From: an uncultured Chitinophagaceae bacterium
GTDB lineage: Bacteria > Bacteroidota > Bacteroidia > Chitinophagales > Chitinophagaceae
NCBI GenBank assembly: GCA_936908745.1
Contig: CAKZFX010000022.1
Span: 95,570 to 159,569 of the forward strand
Length of the DNA: 64,000 nucleotides
Direction of reading: 5' to 3'
In this document: in pieces, positions 41,966-49,382 of the stretch
Layout of the letters: every line of letters begins with the position of its first letter
Numbering within the stretch: position 1 is the first letter of the stretch
Notes under the pieces: model-generated
Databases searched by the model: none
Told to the model about the DNA's origin: nothing
The model's input: only the letters and a program-made list of their open reading frames with translations
Translations under genes and position numbers: made by a program

Positions 41966-42475
41966 TTATACAGCCATTTTTACCCTTGCCGCCAGCCAGC
42001 TATCTTTTACCGGGATGATCCATTTGTTTTCCAACTCTTCCTTTGTCTGCACAAGGTTATTAAAGTACAATGTTTCGCCGGAAATAAAATTATTGTCGGC
42101 CGCATATTGCAATTGAGCCAATGGTAATAACTGCACTTTATCCTTGATCACAAAAGCCAGCGTGGTGCGATCAAATATATTCACGCTGAATTGCTGCTCG
42201 ATATCTTTTACCAGCCGCACCGAACTGTCTGTACTGCATCCGCTGACACCGGTAGCCGTTTCATCGGCTATTAAAACAATGAACTGGCCAAAGAATAAAT
42301 GCGCTTCGCCTTTTACGGGTGTGCCATGACTTTTCCAGTTGCCCGCAAAATCTTTGAGTAGTCCTTCAATTTCCAATGCTTCGCCGAGGCTGAATAAGCG
42401 ATTACACTGGTACACCCATACCCTTGAAGAAGGATGAAAACTACCGTCCAGCAGGTATTTATATTCAAGATTCAT
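41966..42475 (-). CDS. Conserved Bacteroidota protein (often mislabelled 'ABC transporter ATPase')
   Basis: A 169-aa cytoplasmic protein with no Walker A or ABC signature, so the label sometimes given to this family, ABC transporter ATPase, is not supported. Marks of the family are FHPSSRVWVYQCNRLFSLGE, HLFFGQFIVLIADETATGVSG (a short GCSTDSS motif follows) and NNFISGETLYFNNLVQTKEE. The conserved CSTDSS region could be a functional site. Its start faces a divergent gene, with less than 30 bp between. The function is unknown. Confidence 0.85.
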   Translation of the reverse strand: MNLEYKYLLDGSFHPSSRVWVYQCNRLFSLGEALEIEGLLKDFAGNWKSHGTPVKGEAHLFFGQFIVLIADETATGVSGCSTDSSVRLVKDIEQQFSVNIFDRTTLAFVIKDKVQLLPLAQLQYAADNNFISGETLYFNNLVQTKEELENKWIIPVKDSWLAARVKMAV

Positions 42476-42499
42476 GCTGCTAAATTACAACCAAATCAA

Positions 42500-42898
42500 T
42501 TGCTATTGGAACCCACCAAAAAACAGGAAACGGAAGTGCTGGCCCGCTGGACCTATTCAAGGGATGAGTGGAAGCAATACAAGCGTTGGCAAATGGGACG
42601 CAAAGGCTGGCTGTATTCGTTTATTAACTGGCTGCGACCGGTATTCAGGCTGCATGTGCCCGAAGTGCGTATCGAAAGCAATAGCGTATGGACCAACCAG
42701 AAACATGAACCTTTCCACAATGAACGAAGAAAAGTACGCAATGTAAACATCAGCGATGCAGGCCATTTAAATATTATGGAAATAAGTTATGAGGAAGGCC
42801 GGTTGAGCAAAGAAATACGTATTCCCATTCCCAAAGGAAAATTAAGAGAAGCGATTGCTGTACAGGATAAGATTATTGACCGTTCGGCTGCTTATTAA
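42500..42898 (+). CDS. Protein of unknown function, start uncertain (probably TTG)
   Basis: A ~132-aa basic protein, unrecognised. The only upstream ATG in frame (42434) would overlap the divergent gene by 42 bp. TTG at 42500 or 42506 fits the intergenic space better, giving a start like L(LE)PTKKQETEVLARW. The protein has a WKQYKRWQMGRKGWLYSF segment, a short hydrophobic patch (INWLRPVFRLHV) and a beta-rich C-terminus (VRNVNISDAGHLNIMEISYE). It ends 9 bp from the Fe-S protein stop codon. The gene looks real by length and composition. Confidence 0.6.
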   Translation: MLLEPTKKQETEVLARWTYSRDEWKQYKRWQMGRKGWLYSFINWLRPVFRLHVPEVRIESNSVWTNQKHEPFHNERRKVRNVNISDAGHLNIMEISYEEGRLSKEIRIPIPKGKLREAIAVQDKIIDRSAAY

Positions 42899-42907
42899 TA
42901 ATAATTA

Positions 42908-43687
42908 TTATTGCATGGATTGCGCAATCAGTTCGGCCACGTCCAGCACTTTTACATTCTCTTCTTTTTCGGCCAGTTTTACGCCATCGGTCAGCATGGT
43001 ATTACAAAAAGGACAGGCGGATGCGATCACATTAGCGCCGGTATCAATCGCTTCATGGCTGCGTTCGATATTGATACGGGTAATTCCTTTTTCTTCTTCT
43101 TTAAACATCTGTGCGCCACCAGCTCCGCAACAAAGACCATTGCTGCGGCAGCGTTTCATTTCTATCAATTCCGCATCCAGCACTTCCAACACCTGTCGCG
43201 GTGCTTCGTAAATATCATTGGCACGACCTAAATAGCAACTATCGTGGTAAGTGATCTTCTTCCCTTTGAAAGAACCTTCCTCTTTCATTTTTATTTTGCC
43301 TTCATTGATCAGTCCTTGCAGAAAGGTAGTGTGATGGATGACTTCGTAATTGCCGCCCAATTCAGGGTATTCATTTTTGATCGTATTAAAACAATGCGGG
43401 CAGGCCGTCACGATTTTTTTGATACCATAATTATTCAGGATCTGGATGTTCTGGTAAGCCATCATCTGGAACATAAATTCATTGCCCGCACGGCGAACAG
43501 GATCGCCGGTACACATTTCTTCTTTGCCAAGGATAGCATAGCTGATACCTACTTTGTCAAGAATGGTCACAAAGGCTTTCGTGATTTTTTGTGCACGTTG
43601 GTCAAAACTTCCGGCACAACCTACCCAGAAAAGGATTTCAGGGCTTTTGCCTTCGGCAAATAATTCAGCAACAACAGGAACAGTCAT
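42908..43687 (-). CDS. CCG-domain Fe-S protein (HdrB/GlpC-like heterodisulfide-reductase type)
   Basis: A 259-aa soluble protein with two cysteine-rich CCG domains. The N-terminal set is FWVGCAGSFDQRAQ and ACPHCFNTIKNEYP; the C-terminal set is SCYLGRANDIYE, GLCCGAGGAQMF and ACPFCNTMLTDG. Such domains bind a non-cubane [4Fe-4S] cluster that handles thiols or quinone-linked electrons. The usual partner is a membrane protein with a 4Fe-4S dicluster; here that partner lies 3.3 kb away (46963-48297, same strand) with four genes between. The electron donor and acceptor are unknown. Confidence 0.92.
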   Translation of the reverse strand: MTVPVVAELFAEGKSPEILFWVGCAGSFDQRAQKITKAFVTILDKVGISYAILGKEEMCTGDPVRRAGNEFMFQMMAYQNIQILNNYGIKKIVTACPHCFNTIKNEYPELGGNYEVIHHTTFLQGLINEGKIKMKEEGSFKGKKITYHDSCYLGRANDIYEAPRQVLEVLDAELIEMKRCRSNGLCCGAGGAQMFKEEEKGITRINIERSHEAIDTGANVIASACPFCNTMLTDGVKLAEKEENVKVLDVAELIAQSMQ

Positions 43688-43711
43688 TATATAAAGTTAG
43701 GTTAGCAATAG

Positions 43712-44218
43712 TTACCAGCCTCCAAAGGCAGCTATGACCAAAACTATTAAAAAAATAGCGATCAGCAATAGTGAAAGACTGACAATGCCCATGGTAACAC
43801 CCGCCCTTGCTTTTCGTCGTAAGTCAGTGCCATTGGCTAAGGCACTTGAGCCTTTGGTGATGGCCAAAATACCGAGTGGAAGGGCCGCTAATGGAAAAAG
43901 CAGTAAAGCACCGAGGGAAAGCAGGCCGAATGTTTCAGCTTGTCGTGCCAGCCGGTCGGCATCCACATCTTTAAACTTGCCTTTTTTTATTCTTTTCTCC
44001 ATTTTCTTCAACATCATCTTTACCGTAATCCGTTCAATGAAGTTGAGTTTGTGGCCGGTGATGCGTTCAATGTCTTTTACGGTGGGTAATTGGCCCGGTT
44101 TTACGGGTTTATCAACCCGGTATTCAACAGTAGCAGCAGGAGCAGTTGCAGGAACAGTGGCGGCCGGGGCTGCAATAAACAGCAGGCAGGCAGTAACAAC
44201 AGTTAGTATGATTCGCAT
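43712..44218 (-). CDS. Secreted or membrane protein with DUF4190-like C-terminal helices, unknown function
   Basis: A 168-aa protein from ATG 44218 (the open frame reaches 44251; the later ATG gives the signal peptide MRIILTVVTACLLFIAA). After an Ala/Pro/Thr-rich stretch (ATVPATAPAATVEY) comes a basic helical part (KMMLKKMEKRIKKGKFKD). Two hydrophobic helices with a loop follow (LLSLGALLLFPLAALPLGI ... LSLLLIAIFLIVLVIAAF), like the DUF4190/DUF4870 two-helix units. No function is known. It lies 24 bp from the Fe-S gene on the same strand and may share its transcript. Confidence 0.72.
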   Translation of the reverse strand: MRIILTVVTACLLFIAAPAATVPATAPAATVEYRVDKPVKPGQLPTVKDIERITGHKLNFIERITVKMMLKKMEKRIKKGKFKDVDADRLARQAETFGLLSLGALLLFPLAALPLGILAITKGSSALANGTDLRRKARAGVTMGIVSLSLLLIAIFLIVLVIAAFGGW

Positions 44219-44278
44219 AAAGTGACTTTTATAAGCAATTTGTGACAACAAAATAAGAATGAATGTTGCAGGTAAGCC

Positions 44279-44286
44279 TATTTTTG
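44279..44286 (+). promoter_or_regulatory. -7 box TATTTTTG for the ATP-grasp gene
   Basis: TATTTTTG fits TAnnTTTG and lies 16 bp before the ATG at 44303. It is inside a T-rich run, so the match is weaker than others here. Confidence 0.4.
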
Positions 44287-44302
44287 TTTTTTTTGTAACC
44301 GC

Positions 44303-45337
44303 ATGAAGAAATTTTTCGAGAAAATAACCAACTGGGAATTGTGGAATTTTTATGTGCTCTATTTCCCGATCAGCTTTGTTTGGTTCTGGTATTGTTTACG
44401 CAGCGGTTCTCTTTGGTTTTTCAGTTCCTCTAATCCAACGATCACGTTTGGCGGCTTTGAAGGCGAAGGTAAAAAAGAAATGTATGACCAGTTGCCCACA
44501 GACCTTGTGCCCAAGACCATTTATATTATGCACGACTGGCCCTATGTGGATGTAAAGAAAAGGGTGGAGGAAGCCGGTTTTGTTTATCCTTTTATCGTGA
44601 AACCCGATGTGGGGATGAAAGGGATCTTATTCCGTAAAATTGACAGCGAGGAACAACTTATCAAATACCACGAACGCATACCGGTTGAGTATATCGTACA
44701 GGACCTGGTGGAGTTGCCGGTGGAAGTGAGTGTGTTTTACTATCGACACCCGGCAGAGCCAAAAGGAAAAGTGAGCGGCTTTATTGAAAAAGAATTATTG
44801 CATGTAAAAGGCAACGGCATTTCCACATTGCGGGAGTTGGTGGAAGCACATCCGAGGGCTAAATACCGGATGGAAGAAATGGAGCATCGCCATGGTCATC
44901 GTTTTGACCGTGTGATACCAAAAGACGAGATATTTTATCTGTCCTATGCCGGCAATCACAACCGCGGCGCCCATTTTACCAACCTGCATAAAGAGATCAA
45001 TGCCAAAATGCACGAAGTGTTTGATGAACTAAGTCACCAGACACAGTTTTACTATGGCCGTTATGATATCAAGACCACTTCTATAGAAGATTTAAAAGAA
45101 GGAAGAAATATACTGATCTTAGAATTCAATGGCTGCGGCGCCGAGCCTAATCATATCTACGATTGCGGTATGAGCATCTGGCAGGCTTACGGTGTAATAT
45201 TGGAACACTGGAAAGCATTATACAAAATCAGCCGCCACAATCATAAAAACGGCGTTCCTTATTGGTCATTCAAAAGAGGCTGGAATTTCCTGAAAGAATC
45301 AAAACGCCACTTCAAATTATTGGAGAAGTTTGATTAG
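44303..45337 (+). CDS. ATP-grasp superfamily protein, D-Ala-D-Ala-ligase-like fold, unknown substrate
   Basis: A 344-aa protein. The N-terminus has a hydrophobic helix (FYVLYFPISFVWFWY). The ATP-grasp core shows FIVKPDVGMKGILFRK (nucleotide loop), PVEYIVQDLVELPVEVSVF (lid/ATP-binding strand) and, near the C-terminus, YGRYDIKTTS and ILEFNGCGAEPNHIYD. In that last motif the E/N pair binds Mg. It probably joins a carboxylate to an amine or other nucleophile, possibly at the membrane. The stop codon TAG is followed without a gap by a heptad AGTC array. Confidence 0.82.
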   Translation: MKKFFEKITNWELWNFYVLYFPISFVWFWYCLRSGSLWFFSSSNPTITFGGFEGEGKKEMYDQLPTDLVPKTIYIMHDWPYVDVKKRVEEAGFVYPFIVKPDVGMKGILFRKIDSEEQLIKYHERIPVEYIVQDLVELPVEVSVFYYRHPAEPKGKVSGFIEKELLHVKGNGISTLRELVEAHPRAKYRMEEMEHRHGHRFDRVIPKDEIFYLSYAGNHNRGAHFTNLHKEINAKMHEVFDELSHQTQFYYGRYDIKTTSIEDLKEGRNILILEFNGCGAEPNHIYDCGMSIWQAYGVILEHWKALYKISRHNHKNGVPYWSFKRGWNFLKESKRHFKLLEKFD

Positions 45338-45380
45338 AGCCGGGAGTCTTTAGTCGTGAGTCGTGAGTCGTGAGTTCGTG
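45338..45380 (+). repeat. Heptamer array AGTCnnn (locus 1), directly after the ATP-grasp stop codon
   Basis: Six consecutive units: AGCCGGG, AGTCTTT, AGTCGTG (three times) and AGTTCGTG. It starts on the base after the TAG stop. Unit joins carry TAG or TGA, and because 7 is 1 more than a multiple of 3 they fall in all three reading frames (45351, 45364, 45371). Confidence 0.9.
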
Positions 45381-45437
45381 ATACATTGAGGTTTTCCTTC
45401 GTTTCTGAATAGGCTGATTGACTGTCCCATACTATCG

Positions 45438-45639
45438 ACTGATTTCGTACTTCTGATTTTGTAGATCGTAATTTCTCCGTGGTTCTGCTTTTCTCTGTGT
45501 ATCTCTGTGGGCTTTCGGATGAATGGCTCTTTGTGTTCCTTTGTGTCTTTGTGGGAACCCCTTGTTTCAGTATAATAAAAAAATTTCAATCATAGGATTC
45601 GTACTTCTAACTTTATAGTTCGTAAATCGTACTTCGTAA
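45438..45639 (+). repeat. TTCGTAn heptamer blocks and CTCTGTG-type repeat upstream of LysE
   Basis: Two blocks of 7-bp units occur. 45444-45478: TTCGTAC, TTCTGAT, TTTGTAG, ATCGTAA, TTTCTCC. 45598-45639: TTCGTAC, TTCTAAC, TTTATAG, TTCGTAA, ATCGTAC, TTCGTAA, ending one base before the LysE ATG at 45641. Between them, 45476-45560 carries CTCTGTG/CTTTGTG repeats of the kind also seen at 52357-52592. No gene fits in this 300-bp gap. Confidence 0.8.
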
Positions 45640-45640
45640 T

Positions 45641-46393
45641 ATGCGTCCGTTGCTTAAAATATTCCTTACCGGTATGCTGGTCAGTTTTCTTGGCTCATTG
45701 CCATTGGGAACGCTGAATATCGCTGCCATGCAGATTTCTATTTCCGAAGGAATAACGGCGGCTATCTTTTTTTCCATGGGTTCTTTGCTGGCCGAAATTA
45801 TCTATGTGCGTTTGTCATTAGTGGCGATGGACTGGATACGCAAGCAGGAAAGGATATTGAAAATACTGGAGTGGGTGACGTTGCTGATCGTCATTGCCCT
45901 GGCTGCTGCCAGTTTTTATGCGGCGCTCCATCCTTCACAGGAAGACAATGTGATCCTGAGCAGCAAATTGCCCAAATTCCTTTTAGGCTTTACCATGAGT
46001 GCGTTGAACCCGGTGCAGATCCCATTCTGGTTTGGCTGGAGTACGGTATTATTTACCAAGAAAGTATTATTGCCGCGTGCCGATCATTATAATATGTATA
46101 TCGTGGGTATTGGTTTGGGCACATTTGCAGGCAATCTGCTTTTCATTTTCGGCGGCCGCATTATTGCCGATAAGATCAACAACAACCAGCATATTCTCAA
46201 CTGGATTATCGGTGGTATTTTTGCCTTGACCGCTATTATACAAATATGGCGGATGGCGAAGAAAAAGGATGTGGTGCATAAAATGGAACACCCCGAAGAG
46301 ATCACCGAGAAGATAGAAGAACAGTTTGAAAAAATAGAAGAAGGGCTGGATAAAATCCAGCACAAAGATGATGAAGAGAAACCGGCTGGTTAA
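45641..46393 (+). CDS. LysE-family translocator (amino-acid or small-metabolite exporter)
   Basis: A 250-aa protein with six TM helices. The family motif near TM1 is FLGSLPLGTLNIAAMQI, with GITAAIFFSMGSLLAEIIYV next. The C-terminal tail after the last helix is acidic, Glu/Lys-rich and helical (EHPEEITEKIEEQFEKIEE), longer than in most LysE proteins. It should export amino acids or related compounds from the cytoplasm. The stop overlaps the convergent barrel gene's stop by a few bases, and the start codon follows directly on a TTCGTAn heptamer block. Confidence 0.9.
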   Translation: MRPLLKIFLTGMLVSFLGSLPLGTLNIAAMQISISEGITAAIFFSMGSLLAEIIYVRLSLVAMDWIRKQERILKILEWVTLLIVIALAAASFYAALHPSQEDNVILSSKLPKFLLGFTMSALNPVQIPFWFGWSTVLFTKKVLLPRADHYNMYIVGIGLGTFAGNLLFIFGGRIIADKINNNQHILNWIIGGIFALTAIIQIWRMAKKKDVVHKMEHPEEITEKIEEQFEKIEEGLDKIQHKDDEEKPAG

Positions 46394-46914
46394 AACCGGT
46401 AGCCCGCCGATAACGAAGGAATAAGCCTGCCGCCTTCGTCCTCGTTCAATGAATTATAATCCTTGCTGAATTTGATGGTGTAGCCATATCCAAACGATGG
46501 CGCTGTGAAAATATGTTTACCAAAAACAAAATGATAACCGGCTTCGGCCATGGGCGTCAGCATAAAACTGTTGGAAGCGGTTTTGCCTTCAAAATTTTCC
46601 AAACCAAATAATACCCGTGCGCCAAGAAAAGGAGAATTGCCTTTTACGTTATTGCTGAATGCATAGCGGTAGCCGACATATAGATTGAAGCCATGCGCCA
46701 CAGAATACGATTTATTAGAAGGAAGCGTGTATAAAAAACCTGCGGAAAAACTGCTTTTGTTTTGAAAGGTTTCGGCCCTTACACCGGCACGTGCGGTATT
46801 GTAGCCCTTGCCGATCGAGCGGGTATATTCGCCGCCCAGTTCGAATGGATTTTGGGAGAAAGCGAAAATCGAAAGTAGAAGTGCGAAAATGCTTAAAGGT
46901 ATTTTCTTGCTCAT
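46390..46914 (-). CDS. Small outer-membrane beta-barrel protein
   Basis: A 174-aa protein with signal peptide (MSKKIPLSIFALLLSIFAFS). The mature part alternates aromatic and polar residues in eight-strand style (NLYVGYRYAFSN, PFLGARVLFGLENFEG, MLTPMAEAGYHFVFG) and ends in the terminal Phe typical of outer-membrane barrels (SLSAGYRF). The function is unknown. A perfect 15-bp dyad (TGTTAC-AAC-GTAACA) lies 12 bp before its start, which could be a regulator site. Confidence 0.8.
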   Translation of the reverse strand: MSKKIPLSIFALLLSIFAFSQNPFELGGEYTRSIGKGYNTARAGVRAETFQNKSSFSAGFLYTLPSNKSYSVAHGFNLYVGYRYAFSNNVKGNSPFLGARVLFGLENFEGKTASNSFMLTPMAEAGYHFVFGKHIFTAPSFGYGYTIKFSKDYNSLNEDEGGRLIPSLSAGYRF

Positions 46915-46925
46915 AAGTTGATTTG

Positions 46926-46940
46926 TGTTACAACGTAACA
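46926..46940 (-). promoter_or_regulatory. Perfect dyad TGTTAC-AAC-GTAACA upstream of the barrel gene
   Basis: A 6+3+6 symmetric element ending 12 bp before the start codon at 46914. It fits a binding site for a dimeric regulator; a small hairpin is also possible. It occurs once in this gap. Confidence 0.4.
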
Positions 46941-46962
46941 GCTAACTATTTTATGCTACTTA

Positions 46963-48297
46963 TCAGCTTTTTAATTCCTCCACCCATTTATCTCTTTCAT
47001 CGGGGCTGAATTTCCACGGTGCAAAGTTGTTTTCAACATTGCCAAACATCGCTGTCCATTCCTGTGGCGAATTACTTTCTTCCATCACCAAATAACGGCG
47101 CAACTGGTAAATAATATCCAGCGGGCTGATACTGACAGGACATTCCTGCACACAGGCGTTGCAGCTTGTGCAGGCCCTTAATTCTTCCACCGTGATATAA
47201 TCATGCAGCAATGATTTGCCATCTTCTTTAAACTCGCCATTGGCATTTACATTCTTTCCCACTTCTTCGGCACGGTCGCGGGTGTCCATCATTATTTTGC
47301 GTGGCGATAAGGCTTTGCCGGTGATATTGGCAGGGCAGGCAGCCGAACAACGACCACATTCGGTGCAACTGTAAGCATCCATCAGGTTTTTCCAGCTTAA
47401 ATCCATCACATCTTTAGCGCCGAATTTTGGTGTTACACCTGTTTCGCCGGTTGGAGCTAATTCAGGCTGCATGGCATACAGCACTTCTTTCTGGATGGAT
47501 TCCATGTTTTCCATTTTACCCATTGGCTCCAATCTTGCATAATACGCATTCGGAAATGCCAGAATGATATGCAGGTGTTTGGAATAAGGCAGGTAGTTCA
47601 GGAATGCAAAAATGCCAACGATATGCAGCCACCAGCAGGTGCGTTCGATCGTTTCCAAACCGCTGTTGCCGATGCCATCTAATACAGGATGGAGGTATTG
47701 GGAAATAACAAAATTGCCGGTCGGATGCGCCGCATAATGTTCCACACCTCTTGATTGCAGCAACGTATCGCTGGCATTTAAAAACAGGAACAACGACATT
47801 AATACGATCTCCGTGACCAGAATATAATTGGCATCGCTGCGGGGCCAGCCATCAAGGTCTTTACTGACAAAACGGCGAAGCTTGATAATATTTCTTCTTA
47901 CTAAAAAGATAGCGCAGGAAACAAGCACCAGCAATGCCAGTACTTCAAAAGAGTTGATCAGGAAACTATAAAAGGCGCCTAAGGGAGCCGCAAATAAACG
48001 GTGTGTGCCTAAAATGCCATCCAGCACAATTTCCAGCACTTCTATATTAATAATAACAAAACCGGCATACACAAAAAAGTGCATAACAGCCACCAACGGG
48101 TTGCGAAACATTTTCTTTTGTCCGAACGCCAGCAACAAAAGATTGCGCCAGCGGAGCGAAGGATTGTCATTCAGGTCTTCGTTTCTTCCGAGCTTGATGT
48201 TCCGCATGATCTGCCGGGCTTTTTTTGTAAACAAAAAAATAGCAGTGGCAGACAGGATGATAAATAAAATTTGTTGTGCAATTTGCATGGCAGTCAA
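46963..48297 (-). CDS. Membrane protein with 4Fe-4S dicluster domain (HdrD/NarI-type electron carrier)
   Basis: A 444-aa protein with a NarI-like N-terminal membrane part of about six helices (FIILSATAIFLFTKK; MHFFVYAGFVIINIEVLEIV, and others). A cytoplasmic ferredoxin-like dicluster follows: CTECGRCSAACPA, then CTSCNACVQECPV. Pairs of conserved histidines in the membrane part could bind heme. It would move electrons between quinone and the CCG protein at 42908-43687; together they form a heterodisulfide-reductase-like module. The redox partner in the cell is not known. The two subunit genes are usually adjacent but are separated here. Confidence 0.93.
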   Translation of the reverse strand: MTAMQIAQQILFIILSATAIFLFTKKARQIMRNIKLGRNEDLNDNPSLRWRNLLLLAFGQKKMFRNPLVAVMHFFVYAGFVIINIEVLEIVLDGILGTHRLFAAPLGAFYSFLINSFEVLALLVLVSCAIFLVRRNIIKLRRFVSKDLDGWPRSDANYILVTEIVLMSLFLFLNASDTLLQSRGVEHYAAHPTGNFVISQYLHPVLDGIGNSGLETIERTCWWLHIVGIFAFLNYLPYSKHLHIILAFPNAYYARLEPMGKMENMESIQKEVLYAMQPELAPTGETGVTPKFGAKDVMDLSWKNLMDAYSCTECGRCSAACPANITGKALSPRKIMMDTRDRAEEVGKNVNANGEFKEDGKSLLHDYITVEELRACTSCNACVQECPVSISPLDIIYQLRRYLVMEESNSPQEWTAMFGNVENNFAPWKFSPDERDKWVEELKS

Positions 48298-48351
48298 TTA
48301 CAAGTGCTAATTTACGGGTTGTGAAGAGAAGTTGACAAGTTTAAAGCTTTA

Positions 48352-48870
48352 ATGATTCAAAAGTCAGGTATGGCAGCCGAAAAAAAGTATATTTTAGATC
48401 AGGTCACCGCTGAAAAGAAGATCAGGCGTATGGCATTGGAAATACTGGAAAACAATGCCGATGAAAAAGAAATTATCCTTGCAGGTATCCGCGAAAGCGG
48501 GAGTGTGCTGGCCAAAGCGGTGCAACAGGTATTGACGGCTGAATCATCAATACCCACCACATTGATCAGCCTTTCACTGGATAAAAAGACGCCAAAAGAA
48601 GTGGGGCTGAGTGCTGAAATTGACTTTGCCGGCAAAACAATTATCGTAGTGGATGATGTGGCCAATAGCGGCAAAACCCTGCTATATGCAATGAAACCCT
48701 TTCTTGAATTTCATCCCAGATCTATACAAGTGCTGGTATTGGTGGCAAGAAGCCACAACGCATTCCCGGTACATCCTGATTATATCGGTGTATCTATCGC
48801 CACCACGCTGGAAGAACATATTTTCGTGGAAGTGGAAGGCGATACCGTAAAAGGCGCATATATGCAATAA
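48352..48870 (+). CDS. Type I phosphoribosyltransferase (PyrR-like)
   Basis: A 172-aa PRTase with the PRPP-binding signature TIIVVDDVANSGKTLLYAM near residues 98-116 and the downstream region VLVARSHNAFPVHPDYIGVS. It has the size of PyrR/hypoxanthine PRTases. ATGs at 48352 and 48370 (MAAEKK) are both plausible. Its base substrate, or a regulatory rather than catalytic role, cannot be settled by reading. Its stop directly meets the convergent lipoprotein gene. Confidence 0.88.
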   Translation: MIQKSGMAAEKKYILDQVTAEKKIRRMALEILENNADEKEIILAGIRESGSVLAKAVQQVLTAESSIPTTLISLSLDKKTPKEVGLSAEIDFAGKTIIVVDDVANSGKTLLYAMKPFLEFHPRSIQVLVLVARSHNAFPVHPDYIGVSIATTLEEHIFVEVEGDTVKGAYMQ

Positions 48871-49284
48871 TCAGTTTTGTAAAACCACTGCAACGTCCTT
48901 GCTGATTTTATAAGAATAGGCGTCGGTAATCGTTACTTTTACTATTGCGTTGGTATTGGCAGTGATGCCTGTTACTGTCCAGCTTTGGTCAAAATTGTAG
49001 GTAACTCCCGCCGCTATTGTAAGTTCCTGTTGAAAATAAGTGGTACCTGTAGTTGCGTTTTTAACCTCAATTTTTAAAGCCCGTAATCCATCATTGTCTG
49101 CTGCAGTGCCGCTTACACGAAGATTTGTGCCATTGGCAAATGTAAAACCCGCTGAAGGCGCAGTGTATGTAATTGTTCCGGGCGTATCTGCAGGTGGCGG
49201 TGGTGTTTCATCGTTGTCCTTACCACAACCGTTGATGACTACTATAAAAAGGGAACAAAGAAGGGTTGTTACTATTTGCTTCAC
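48871..49284 (-). CDS. Small lipoprotein with Ig-like domain
   Basis: A 137-aa protein starting at GTG 49284 (longer frame open to 49362). The GTG gives a lipoprotein signal VKQIVTTLLCSLFIVVINGC, then an acidic/proline spacer (GKDNDETPPPPADTPG) and one bacterial Ig-like beta-sandwich (APSAGFTFANGTNLRVSGTA ... LKIEVKNATTGTTYFQQEL). The longer start would place 26 residues before the signal and is less likely. It is anchored in a membrane. The function is unknown. Confidence 0.78.
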   Translation of the reverse strand: MKQIVTTLLCSLFIVVINGCGKDNDETPPPPADTPGTITYTAPSAGFTFANGTNLRVSGTAADNDGLRALKIEVKNATTGTTYFQQELTIAAGVTYNFDQSWTVTGITANTNAIVKVTITDAYSYKISKDVAVVLQN

Positions 49285-49382
49285 AGTGATGAGTTTACTT
49301 AAAAGTACAAAAATTATGCCTTCAATTGGCCATGACTGTACATTAATCCGGCTGGTAATCAATACCTGCTTACAGGAAGCAA

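Noticed and set aside
41966..42475. ABC transporter ATPase
   Set aside because: This name is sometimes attached to the family, but no Walker A, Walker B or ABC signature is present.
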